This document shows, piece by piece, positions 12,589 through 19,107 of a DNA stretch of 43,700 nt. The notes under the pieces are model-generated. The model was not told where the DNA came from. It ran no database searches and saw only the letters and a list, made by a program, of their open reading frames with translations. The stretch spans positions 1 through 43,700 of the IMG/VR virus record IMGVR_UViG_3300013131_000083; one strand, written 5' to 3'. The stretch comes from a virus. The translations under genes and the position numbers were made by a program. How positions within the stretch are numbered: position 1 is the stretch's first letter; each line of letters starts with the position of its first letter.

Positions 12589-12684
12589 TCATATCTCGTA
12601 GTCTGTTATCTCTTTTGCGTGTCTTATTGAAACTAACAAGCACAAGAGAGATATTAAGAAAAAGAGTATTAATAATAAAATCAT
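12589..12684 (-). CDS. 31-residue membrane peptide
   Basis: A very hydrophobic N-terminal helix (MILLLILFFLISLLCLLVSI) and a short charged tail. The stop is one base before the ATG of the acidic protein (TGAAATG). It follows the structured RNA at 12731-12926. Confidence 0.45.
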   Translation of the reverse strand: MILLLILFFLISLLCLLVSIRHAKEITDYEI

Positions 12685-12730
12685 AGGTTTTGGGTGATGG
12701 CTTATGCTTTCATTCAAGGGAGGCAATTAA

Positions 12731-12777
12731 GAGCGTCTTGTGCTATTGCGTTGTTCCTACGCTTCACATTGTTGCTC
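12731..12777 (-). ncRNA. Nested hairpin in leader
   Basis: GAGC/GCTC (12731-12734/12774-12777), TGTG/CACA (12739-12742/12765-12768) and GCGT/ACGC (12748-12751/12759-12762) nest into one long imperfect hairpin. It lies between the 25-bp helix and the membrane peptide gene, in a 249-base gap with no gene. Confidence 0.4.
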
Positions 12778-12818
12778 GCCACCTAATAATTGATTGTAGC
12801 CCTATTTTTAAGCGTCTG

Positions 12819-12926
12819 GTGGCATTCTGCAAGCGGTAGGCAAGAAACTAAAACCTTTTCTATACTGGTCGATGAGTATAGATAGGCAAAAATAGAAAAT
12901 ATTGCCCACCACTTGCAAAATACCAC
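12819..12926 (-). ncRNA. 25-bp helix RNA with G-U pairs
   Basis: On the minus-strand RNA 12926-12902 pairs with 12843-12819 over 25 continuous positions, 4 of them G-U. On the plus strand those four would be C-A mismatches, so selection acts on the leftward RNA. The enclosed loop holds TCTATACT/AGTATAGA (8 bp, loop CATCGACC). No U-tract follows. It lies directly after the stop at 12934. A processing site, protein-binding RNA or free ncRNA are all possible. Confidence 0.65.
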
Positions 12927-12933
12927 GAGTTAA

Positions 12934-13131
12934 TTATAAAGGTTCATACTCTGTGTATAGGTCTATAAATTTATCAATAAAATTTGAAATTTCTTGACCT
13001 CCTATAAGCCATTCTCCTTTTTCATCAAAAATATATGCTTTGAATTGGTTTGTTGTGTCATTGGTTAATTGCAAAGCATTTTCGTTCTCTATAACCCATT
13101 TTATTATTGCTTGTTTAAGTTCTTTATTCAT
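12934..13131 (-). CDS. Hypothetical protein
   Basis: 65 residues, acidic, helical at both ends with a short FDEKGEWLIGGQE strand pair between. Lies just upstream of the 25-bp helix RNA, with an A/T-rich leader. No family recognised. Confidence 0.6.
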   Translation of the reverse strand: MNKELKQAIIKWVIENENALQLTNDTTNQFKAYIFDEKGEWLIGGQEISNFIDKFIDLYTEYEPL

Positions 13132-13147
13132 TTTTTTAATTATTTAA

Positions 13148-13384
13148 TTATAATTCCAAAATAAAATTGTCAATTTCTTGTTGTTGTTCTTCTGTCAAAG
13201 AGTCATAAACTTTTTGACTTTCTTCACTTAAATCTTTTCCTGCGTCTGTTTCTATATCGCTTTCAACAACCCAACAAGTAATTTCTAATTCTTCCGTTTT
13301 TCCGTCTTCAAACTCTATTTCAAAAGTTATAGTTTCCGACTTTTTATAATAAGAACAATATGCTTCTTTTTTTGTTATTTTCAT
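13148..13384 (-). CDS. Acidic hypothetical protein
   Basis: 78 residues. The N-terminal half looks like beta strands (ETITFEIEFEDGKTEELEITCW), the C-terminal half is a very acidic helix (DSLTEEQQQEIDNFILEL). Only 16 bases separate it from the next gene. Follows the structured leader at 13423-13558. Function unknown. Confidence 0.65.
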   Translation of the reverse strand: MKITKKEAYCSYYKKSETITFEIEFEDGKTEELEITCWVVESDIETDAGKDLSEESQKVYDSLTEEQQQEIDNFILEL

Positions 13385-13422
13385 ATTTTTTTTATTTAAT
13401 TATATTACAGGCTTTATGTTAT

Positions 13423-13558
13423 TCGGCAAAAGCCCTAAAACCGAGCCGTAAAGGCGAGTGTTGTTGTCTTTTGTCATAAAGTCCCACTAATAAGGCGGTA
13501 TTGCCGAGTATCTAACTAATAAGAGTAAATCTTTTGACCGAAGTCGCCAGCGTGGGCG
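13423..13558 (-). ncRNA. Structured leader RNA
   Basis: TCGGCAA (13423-13429) pairs with TTGCCGA (13501-13507), closing a domain of 85 nt that contains GCC/GGC. Next to it are GAC-UUCG-GUC on the minus strand (13545-13536), a classic UUCG tetraloop hairpin, and CGCC/GGCG (13545-13558). It fills much of the 272-base gap between the genes at 13148-13384 and 13657-13926. Confidence 0.4.
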
Positions 13559-13617
13559 TTTATTCTTATTATATGTTATCAACAAGGCAACCCTAAAACC
13601 TTCAACCAAGACAACCC

Positions 13618-13633
13618 ATATCTACTGATGGGG
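13618..13633. repeat. 16-bp inverted repeat, left arm
   Basis: ATATCTACTGATGGGG. Its perfect inverted copy lies at 13957-13972, so the pair brackets the single gene 13657-13926. A related TTTCCCATCAGTA is at 12192-12204. Confidence 0.8.
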
Positions 13634-13656
13634 AAACGGACAAGAGTTTAGTTTAA

Positions 13657-13926
13657 TTATTCTGAAATAAATTCTTGTATTTCAGAAAGTTGTTGCCTCA
13701 TTTTTTCTATGTTGGGGCAAACATCGGAGAGTTTTTTAAATGCCTCTGCCTTTTTTGCTTCTAACTCTTTTATGCGTCCTCCATATTTTGAAGGATCATT
13801 TATTTTTTGTAAGGGAATAATTTGTTTATCGTAATTGTCAACTAATGTTTCAATACTTGCAACAACATCTTGTAAATGTTTGCTGTATTTTACGAACATA
13901 AGTTCAATAAATTTGTAATCTAACAT
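13657..13926 (-). CDS. Coiled-coil hypothetical protein bracketed by inverted repeats
   Basis: 89 residues, helical, with a central IKELEAKKAEAFKKL coiled coil and one cysteine. GAGGAG lies about 13 bases before the ATG. It is the first gene of the transcript from the 13993 promoter, and its 5' and 3' untranslated parts are complementary over 16 bases. No family recognised. Confidence 0.65.
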   Translation of the reverse strand: MLDYKFIELMFVKYSKHLQDVVASIETLVDNYDKQIIPLQKINDPSKYGGRIKELEAKKAEAFKKLSDVCPNIEKMRQQLSEIQEFISE

Positions 13927-13956
13927 TTTTTTATTTTTTCTCCTCGTGTCTTATTC

Positions 13957-13972
13957 CCCCATCAGTAGATAT
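13957..13972. repeat. 16-bp inverted repeat, right arm
   Basis: CCCCATCAGTAGATAT, the exact reverse complement of 13618-13633. It lies in the 5' leader of the gene, between promoter and Shine-Dalgarno site. Confidence 0.8.
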
Positions 13973-13992
13973 ATTTTTAATGTTCTAATTCT

Positions 13993-14040
13993 ATTATAGC
14001 ATATTGCAATACCAAATGCAATACCCTAACCTGTGTATAA
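13993..14040 (-). promoter_or_regulatory. Leftward promoter with perfect DnaA box
   Basis: On the minus strand TTGCAT (14021-14016) and TATAAT (13998-13993) are 17 bases apart. TTATACACA (14040-14032), a perfect TTATNCACA DnaA box, stands 10 bases before the -35. GGTATTGCA occurs twice, overlapping the -35 and inside the spacer. Confidence 0.7.
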
Positions 14041-14136
14041 CTATTGTATATTGTCTATAACATCACTTGACTTGTGCCAAGCGTGGGCTACCCAAAGAGC
14101 CACCACCAAACCCAATAAAATAAGTTTTAAAATCAT
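14041..14136 (-). CDS. 31-residue membrane peptide
   Basis: A hydrophobic N-terminal helix (MILKLILLGLVVALWVAHAW) and a short polar tail. The stop lies directly at the DnaA box. One base separates its ATG from the upstream stop. Function unknown. Confidence 0.45.
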   Translation of the reverse strand: MILKLILLGLVVALWVAHAWHKSSDVIDNIQ

Positions 14137-14137
14137 A

Positions 14138-14263
14138 TTATTGTCTTTTAAATACTAATTTACCAGCTCCTTTCTTGTTTATAATTTCGTAAATATGTAA
14201 AATATCTTTGTCGTGCATAATAAGATATTTTTTGTTATTTACTTTTACTTTTATTTTTTTCAT
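14138..14263 (-). CDS. 41-residue basic protein
   Basis: KKIKVKVNNKKYLIMHDKDILHIYE looks like a small beta-alpha unit. Lys-rich. Tight packing with the genes on both sides supports it. No family recognised. Confidence 0.5.
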   Translation of the reverse strand: MKKIKVKVNNKKYLIMHDKDILHIYEIINKKGAGKLVFKRQ

Positions 14264-14266
14264 TTT

Positions 14267-14416
14267 TTATACCACAAAAAGAAAATACAAAAAGCCAAGT
14301 CCGAAAATGCCGAGAGCAGTAATAGCTTCTGCCGACATTTCAAGAGCTTTCGCCATTTTAGCATTTCTTGTTTGTGTGTTATGTTTTTTTATTATCTCGT
14401 GTGTGTATGTTTTCAT
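14267..14416 (-). CDS. 49-residue membrane protein
   Basis: A His/Thr/Lys-rich N-terminus followed by a C-terminal membrane helix (AITALGIFGLGFLYFLFVV). Tail-anchored type. Three bases from the next ATG. Function unknown. Confidence 0.5.
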   Translation of the reverse strand: MKTYTHEIIKKHNTQTRNAKMAKALEMSAEAITALGIFGLGFLYFLFVV

Positions 14417-14451
14417 TTTTTTATTTTATTTAATTATAATAATCCGACATT

Positions 14452-14643
14452 TTACTTTTTTAATTTCAAAACATTTTCAAGGTTTTTAATTGCTTTTTCT
14501 ATTGTATAATCAAAACCCTCGCACCCATTTTTACTTGCAATATACATTGTTTTGCGTTTGCCATAAAAATCTTTATCATTGTGATTGTTTGTTTTGCGAC
14601 CATCTACCGAGATCGTAATATCACCTATTTTTTTTATTATCAT
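14452..14643 (-). CDS. Hypothetical protein
   Basis: 63 residues from the ATG at 14643; the longer frame to 14679 would begin inside the preceding hairpin region and is less likely. N-terminal strands (IGDITISVDGR) and a C-terminal helix (YTIEKAIKNLENVLKL). Shape resembles small dsRNA/DNA-binding or HicB-like folds but is too short to assign. Confidence 0.55.
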   Translation of the reverse strand: MIIKKIGDITISVDGRKTNNHNDKDFYGKRKTMYIASKNGCEGFDYTIEKAIKNLENVLKLKK

Positions 14644-14723
14644 ATTTTTGTTTTTAATTATCTTTATTTCAAACCCCAAGCCAAGCCACCTTGTAAACTT
14701 GTTTGAGGTTTGATAAAAAATAA

Positions 14724-14963
14724 CTATTCTAATTTAAAATTATAATTTTCTCTCAAAAAATTAATTACTTCCCAAGCATCATCACCGTTGTAGTCAAGAT
14801 TATACAGATTAATAGTGTTATCGTATACATTGACCCCAATTATATCTTTTTTGTTTTCAAAATTGTATATATTAAGCCATTGACCATTTTCATCTTTTTC
14901 TATATCTATAAAAAGTTTTTTGAATTTTGTTTTTAATTCTTTTTTCAATTCTTTTATTTTCAT
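14724..14963 (-). CDS. Hypothetical protein
   Basis: 79 residues from the ATG at 14963. The longer ORF to 15194 would overlap the next gene and run through the 12-bp hairpin, so I reject that start. A basic N-terminal helix (KELKKELKTKFKKLF) is followed by beta strands and an acidic helix (DDAWEVINFLREN). Function unknown. Confidence 0.55.
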   Translation of the reverse strand: MKIKELKKELKTKFKKLFIDIEKDENGQWLNIYNFENKKDIIGVNVYDNTINLYNLDYNGDDAWEVINFLRENYNFKLE

Positions 14964-15000
14964 TTTTTTAATGTGCAAGGTGTCTTTAATTTCCCCTATT

Positions 15001-15032
15001 TTACACAATAGCCAAGCGGTGCTATTGTGTAA
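15001..15032 (-). promoter_or_regulatory. Perfect 12-bp hairpin between genes
   Basis: TTACACAATAGC (15001-15012) pairs with GCTATTGTGTAA (15021-15032) around 8 bases. No U-tract on either strand, so it is not an intrinsic terminator. It could be an RNA cleavage/stability element or a DNA operator palindrome. Confidence 0.55.
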
Positions 15033-15042
15033 TAAGGATAAA

Positions 15043-15360
15043 CTAAAAGTTTTGAATAATAAATCGTTCACTTTCCGTTCCGTCGTTGTTATAAATTGGT
15101 ATGTATTGTGTTCTATCTTGTAATTCTCCCAGCGTTTTAATGTTTGAATAATCAGCTTTGAATTCTTCAAAGCTTTCATATTCTGTATAATCACAGCATA
15201 ATGCTATGATATCAAGTTCTATCTCTTCCCCTGTGCTTTCTTCGTATTCTTCAAGATATTCAAACAATGCTTTTTTTCCTTCATAAGAAAAAGTATTTTT
15301 TCTATCTTCCCACTTTTCCCACTCGTCGCAAAAATCATAAAATGATAATGTTTTTTTCAT
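15043..15360 (-). CDS. Conserved-looking phage protein, function unknown
   Basis: 105 residues, acidic. The stretch FSYEGKKALFEYLEEYEE followed by EEIELDIIALCCDYTEY is a pattern I associate with a small phage protein family of unknown function. Possibly an early host-takeover protein. The leader (15372-15496) is highly structured. Confidence 0.7.
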   Translation of the reverse strand: MKKTLSFYDFCDEWEKWEDRKNTFSYEGKKALFEYLEEYEESTGEEIELDIIALCCDYTEYESFEEFKADYSNIKTLGELQDRTQYIPIYNNDGTESERFIIQNF

Positions 15361-15371
15361 ATTTTTTTTGT

Positions 15372-15496
15372 AATCAATCCGCCTAAACCTTCGGTTAATT
15401 ATTTATATTTACCAAAGGTATTGATTGTTAAATAACTAATCTATTTTTATAATAGATTTAATTGCAAACACAATTCGGCTTGTAAATTATGTTTGC
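15372..15496 (-). ncRNA. Three-hairpin structured leader
   Basis: Helix 1: 15464-15475 with 15485-15496, 12 positions with one G-U on the minus RNA. Helix 2: AATCTATT/AATAGATT (15438-15445/15451-15458). Helix 3: AATCAAT/ATTGATT (15372-15378/15420-15426) enclosing ACCTTCGGT/ACCAAAGGT (15387-15395/15411-15419), with one G-U on the minus RNA. Both G-U pairs would be C-A on the other strand, so the leftward RNA is the structured one. It is the 5' leader of the gene at 15360. Confidence 0.55.
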
Positions 15497-15506
15497 TATA
15501 AATCTG

Positions 15507-15941
15507 TTATATTGCTAATATATTTTCAGTATAAGAAATTGTTTTTGGAAATTCTTTTACTTTTATTTTGTCAACAATACTTTTTATATTTTTCAATACT
15601 TCTGCTTTGTCTGCATAATACATTTTTTGTTCCCCTTCTGAAAAATACTTATCTGTTATATATCTTTCAAAATCTGATAAATCGGAGCTGTTCTGTAAAT
15701 CTTTTACTAATAATGCAATGTTGTTGTAATAGTCCATAAATCCGTTTATATCATAATGAGCTATAAATCCTGATAAATTATGTAGAAAATCATAACAATC
15801 TTTTGTAAGATAATTGATGTTTTGAGTTTCAATTATTCTTTTAATTGATGTTATGATATTCTTTTTATTAAGAATCCAGAATGCGTGATGTTTTGGATTG
15901 CTACAAGTGCATTTTGTATTTGGATTATTTATGTATTTCAT
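15507..15941 (-). CDS. First early gene, hypothetical
   Basis: 144 residues. The N-terminus has CTCSNPKHHAFW, which could bind metal. The rest is helical and charged, ending in TISYTENILAI. It is the promoter-proximal gene of the leftward unit from the hub, so it should be expressed earliest. No family recognised. Confidence 0.65.
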   Translation of the reverse strand: MKYINNPNTKCTCSNPKHHAFWILNKKNIITSIKRIIETQNINYLTKDCYDFLHNLSGFIAHYDINGFMDYYNNIALLVKDLQNSSDLSDFERYITDKYFSEGEQKMYYADKAEVLKNIKSIVDKIKVKEFPKTISYTENILAI

Positions 15942-15990
15942 TTTTTAATTGTAAAATAGCAAGCCACTATTTAATTTATTATCTAAGTCA

Positions 15991-16019
15991 ATTATATTCT
16001 ATTGCAATATCTGTGTCAA
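15991..16019 (-). promoter_or_regulatory. Main leftward (early) promoter
   Basis: On the minus strand TTGACA (16019-16014) and TATAAT (15996-15991) are perfect and 17 bases apart. The spacer carries ATTGCAAT, the element also present at the 10513 and 13993 promoters. The DnaA box lies 19 bases upstream of the -35. Confidence 0.85.
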
Positions 16020-16038
16020 TACCTATATATTAAACACT

Positions 16039-16140
16039 TGTGGATAACTTTTTTGTCAAGTATTTCAAGCTATGGTATAAATAAGAGTATAAAATAGCTT
16101 AAAATAGCAATTTTATGCTAATAAAAGCATTTTAACCACT
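16039..16140. promoter_or_regulatory. Perfect DnaA box and AT-rich repeats; possible replication origin
   Basis: TGTGGATAA (16039-16047; TTATCCACA on the minus strand) is a perfect DnaA box between divergent promoters. The following 90 bases are extremely AT-rich with repeats of AAAATAGC and a TAGC..GCTA inverted pair, as expected of an unwinding element. A single good box is few for an origin, so the origin role is a hypothesis. The 283-base gap 15942-16224 holds no gene. Confidence 0.45.
16053..16081 (+). promoter_or_regulatory. Rightward promoter of the late region
   Basis: TTGTCA (16053-16058) and TATAAA (16076-16081) are 17 bases apart. The DnaA box ends 5 bases before the -35, so DnaA or a competing factor could control both divergent promoters from one site. 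Confidence 0.6.
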
Positions 16141-16224
16141 TTTGGAGTAAAACCGATGTAATACTCATCTATTCACTAAAAAGCCCCGCAAATCGCATTT
16201 TAAAGCGTAAAAAATAGCTCACCA

Positions 16225-16647
16225 TTGACAAAACCCTATAAAAAGCCCTATTATAAAGAAAAAAAGCATAAAAAAGCATATATGCAACAAGTAAAGAAGT
16301 CATATCATAAAAAACCCAACCTTAGAACAAAAACCGCAAAGTACATTAAAGCGGTCGTTTCAGGTAAAACAAAAGAAGATGCTAAGATCGTTGCAAATTA
16401 TAAACCAACAACGACAACCTATTCAATAGAAAATACCAAAACATATCAAGCAATAGAGCAAAAGTATTTTAAAGACTATCTTGAAGACTCTATAGGTAAA
16501 AAAGAAGTAGCAGATAAATTAGCCAGTAATATCAAGTCCGAAAATGGTGGAATTTCGAATCAAGCGATAAACCTATATTTAAGTCGTGTTGAGCCAATAG
16601 TTCAAGACACCAAAGAACCCGATAAAATCATTGTAGTACTAAAATAA
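16225..16647 (+). CDS. Putative terminase small subunit
   Basis: Up to 140 residues from a TTG at 16225; an ATG at 16281 would give 121. The very basic N-terminus (KPYYKEKKHKKAY) is followed by a helix-turn-helix-like VSGKTKEDAKIVANYKP and then helices (YFKDYLEDSIGKKEVADKLASN), as in small terminases that bind the packaging site. It is the first late gene and lies about 1 kb before the large subunit. The assignment is by pattern and position. Confidence 0.55.
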   Translation: MTKPYKKPYYKEKKHKKAYMQQVKKSYHKKPNLRTKTAKYIKAVVSGKTKEDAKIVANYKPTTTTYSIENTKTYQAIEQKYFKDYLEDSIGKKEVADKLASNIKSENGGISNQAINLYLSRVEPIVQDTKEPDKIIVVLK

Positions 16648-16668
16648 TTATTATTAATATAAAATACT

Positions 16669-16800
16669 ATGGAAAAAATAAAAATAGTAGTAGTTTACAA
16701 GGGTAAAAAAATAAGTTTTGTATGTGATAAAAAAATTAAAGCAAAAGAAGCATTGTTGCTTTTAAAAAATGCTTTTTATAGAATAAATGGAAATTCATAA
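16669..16800 (+). CDS. 43-residue hypothetical protein
   Basis: A Lys- and Val-rich small protein (KIKIVVVYKGKKISFVCDKK) ending in a helix. Overlaps the next gene by 14 bases. The leader is A/T-rich without a Shine-Dalgarno site. Function unknown. Confidence 0.5.
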   Translation: MEKIKIVVVYKGKKISFVCDKKIKAKEALLLLKNAFYRINGNS

Positions 16801-17035
16801 CAAGTACAAAACTCAACTTTACAAAGACAACGACAAATGCGTCATATGTGGAGAAGATAATTATTATGATGGAGTTTATTTCATCCAATTATATGGTAGT
16901 AGATTGCACGCTTGTCCCAAACACGCTTCACATAAGTTTTACAGTGTTAAAAGAGTTGCAGACGGTGGCTGTTTATCAGTTAAAAAAATAAACAATGTAA
17001 GCTATGAATTGGTAAGAATTAAAAATAAAAGATAA
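16787..17035 (+). CDS. Small zinc-finger protein
   Basis: 82 residues. CVIC (residues 18-21) and HACPKHASH (about 41-49) form a zinc site like that of HNH or DksA proteins. The remainder is basic. Between the two terminase genes; possibly a packaging-associated nuclease relic, but the catalytic His pair is not convincing. Confidence 0.55.
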   Translation: MEIHNKYKTQLYKDNDKCVICGEDNYYDGVYFIQLYGSRLHACPKHASHKFYSVKRVADGGCLSVKKINNVSYELVRIKNKR

Positions 17036-17275
17036 ATATAAAGTAAATATATAAGAATGTGGAATAGTTTAACATTATACACTCACACTCCAAAACATCA
17101 ACCAAAGTCATATAATCTACCATATCAATTTAATGATATATAGCATAAACTAATCTACAAAGCAATAATACAAAACAAACAAGGACGGGGGGGGATGGAA
17201 AAGTCATTTACAGAGAGGAAAATAGTGATATACCCTTCCCACACAGACCAAAAAAACTAACTTAATTACAACATT
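17036..17275 (+). other. Gene-poor gap with a run of eight G
   Basis: 240 bases with no convincing gene. Two tiny ORFs (17057-17143, 28 residues; 17195-17260, 21 residues) can be read. The second has a run of eight G (17187-17194) directly against its ATG. I see no terminator or strong promoter. Confidence 0.4.
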
Positions 17276-17617
17276 ATGAAAAAAAGTTGTCAATATTGTA
17301 ACAAAGAATATGAAGCACTAAGAACTACCAGTAAGTTCTGCTCTACTGCGTGTCGTGTTTATGCAAGTAGAGGCGATAGCGTAACAGAAATTAGCGTTAC
17401 GAATAGCGTAACACCAGTTAGCGTAACTTCGGGGAAGTTCGTTAATCACATAACTGGAGAAGAGCACGAGATTACTGACGTGAGTAAAAGGACTGGACTG
17501 AATTATAATTTAGAGGAACGTTCGGGACGACTCGGACTAAAGAAACATAGATGCGTAGGTTGTGGTGAGCCTACTTGGTTCGGTTGTGCTGAATGTGGAA
17601 AAAATGGCGGAATCTAA
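17276..17617 (+). CDS. Double zinc-finger protein with SVT repeats
   Basis: 113 residues. An N-terminal CQYC..FCSTAC finger (about 5-26, FCS/MYM type), a repetitive middle with SVT five times encoded by alternating AGCGTTAC/AGCGTAAC-like units, and a C-terminal C..C..C..C finger (93-108). Such proteins often precede large terminases in small phages. It overlaps the terminase start by 14 bases. A DNA-binding or packaging accessory role is likely. Confidence 0.65.
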   Translation: MKKSCQYCNKEYEALRTTSKFCSTACRVYASRGDSVTEISVTNSVTPVSVTSGKFVNHITGEEHEITDVSKRTGLNYNLEERSGRLGLKKHRCVGCGEPTWFGCAECGKNGGI

Positions 17618-19106
17618 CGAATGGGTAGAAATAGGTCGTTCCTTAGTGGAAAAGCGAATAAACCCTGATACAGGTGAACGATTTAAGGTGCGTGAGCTTG
17701 AGCTGAATGGAAGACGGTATGTGTTTAATGAGAAACAATCGGAATTTATTTCTGATTTAGATACGAGTCACAAGTTTATACTATTCTCAGGTGGAAGAGG
17801 TTGTGGGAAATCGTTGGCGTTGGTAGTGAAGATGTATCTTATTTGTAAGTGTTTTCCTGGGATTAGAGTCTTATTAGGAAGAAAACATATCTCGGATATT
17901 GAGAAGACTACGCTTAATGATTTTAGAAAGATAGTTCCTGCTAAGGAGTATGAGTATCGTGTAAAAGACGGATTGATAAACTTCTCTAATGGGTCTCAGA
18001 TTGTCTTAATGGGTTTGGACTCAATGCAGTCTGGAGATGTGGCTGAAATGAAAAAAGCAGAACAAAAGACCAAGTCGTTAAATATAGGTGCTTACTTCTT
18101 AGACCAGTTAGAAGAAATTGAATATGATGTGTTTCAGAAGCTAAATGATACAATGAGAATGAAAGCACCACCTGGCGAATTGGACTACCCAAGACAAGGC
18201 AATATGACTACTAACCCCGCTAATTTCTGGGCTTATCATTATTTTAAAGAGGACAAGTGGATGGATGAAGATGGAAACTGGTTTCCAAAAAAGGTTAAGG
18301 ATTCAGTTTTAATTGAAGGTTCTATGTTAGACAATCGTGAAAATCTCCCAGAAGACTTCGTACAAGACAGAATGAACAGAGACGATAGTTATGTGAGAAG
18401 ATTTGTTTATGGAGTTTGGGATATGTCTATTTTAGTTAGAGGAACTGTGTTCGCTAAAGAATATATCGCAAGACTTAAAAAAGAAACAAGAAAACCCATT
18501 GAGATAAAAGAAGGATGTGAGATTTATGAACAACCAAGAAATTTAATGTATCAAATTGGAGTTGACCCGTCTGAGGGGATTGTAGACCCATCTGCAGTTG
18601 TGGTATCATCAGAGAATGGGAGCATAGTAGCGACTTATACAGGAATGTCCACGATACCAGAATTAGCTGATAAGATTAAATTTTTATATTATCATTACAA
18701 CAAACCTTTAATAATTCCAGAAGTGAATAAGAGTTCTTTATTGGAACATATTAAAGATTTAAAGATTTATAGACGAAGACATTTTGATTATAAGACAAAG
18801 AAAGAAAGTGAACGATTAGGATTTGTAACAAGCTGGACAACTAAACAAGCATTGATAACTCACTTCCAAGAATTGTTAAGAAATAATGTACCACGAATTT
18901 TAAACTTAAAAATAATAAATGAAATGGAATCTTTTGTATGGTCTGACGAAGCATCAAGAATGGGTGCTGGAGCATCAAGAGGTTTCCACGATGACTTAAT
19001 AATAGCAACGATGTTGTCTTACTGGGAATTTAATCCCAAACGGGTTGAAGAAATATTAGTAGCAAGGTCGCAACCTGTCAGAGAAAGACGATTTCAGTAT
19101 AAATAA
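17604..19106 (+). CDS. terL: Terminase large subunit
   Basis: 500 residues from the ATG at 17604; a longer frame to 17562 lies inside the upstream gene. Walker A GGRGCGKS is at residues 63-70. The Walker B region reads AYFLDQLEEIE, with Gln where the catalytic Glu is usual and Glu two to three residues later. The C-terminal RNase H-like nuclease shows VDPSEG (first Asp), PEVNKSS and HDDLIIA (final Asp pair). It packages DNA into the procapsid through the portal using ATP and cuts it. Immediately followed by a small gene. Confidence 0.93.
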   Translation: MAESNEWVEIGRSLVEKRINPDTGERFKVRELELNGRRYVFNEKQSEFISDLDTSHKFILFSGGRGCGKSLALVVKMYLICKCFPGIRVLLGRKHISDIEKTTLNDFRKIVPAKEYEYRVKDGLINFSNGSQIVLMGLDSMQSGDVAEMKKAEQKTKSLNIGAYFLDQLEEIEYDVFQKLNDTMRMKAPPGELDYPRQGNMTTNPANFWAYHYFKEDKWMDEDGNWFPKKVKDSVLIEGSMLDNRENLPEDFVQDRMNRDDSYVRRFVYGVWDMSILVRGTVFAKEYIARLKKETRKPIEIKEGCEIYEQPRNLMYQIGVDPSEGIVDPSAVVVSSENGSIVATYTGMSTIPELADKIKFLYYHYNKPLIIPEVNKSSLLEHIKDLKIYRRRHFDYKTKKESERLGFVTSWTTKQALITHFQELLRNNVPRILNLKIINEMESFVWSDEASRMGAGASRGFHDDLIIATMLSYWEFNPKRVEEILVARSQPVRERRFQYK

Positions 19107-19107
19107 T

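Noticed and set aside
14208-14509. Two plus-strand ORFs, Phe/Ile/Tyr-rich
   Set aside because: Shadows of three small leftward genes (14138-14416) and the start of 14452-14643; composition mirrors A-rich coding on the other strand.
14963-15194. N-terminal extension of the gene 14724-14963
   Set aside because: It overlaps the real gene 15043-15360 and crosses the perfect 12-bp hairpin; the ATG at 14963 is the better start.
16225-16257. Promoter using the TTGACA at 16225
   Set aside because: The nearest TATAAA is 21 bases away and the hexamer overlaps the likely TTG start of the terminase small subunit.
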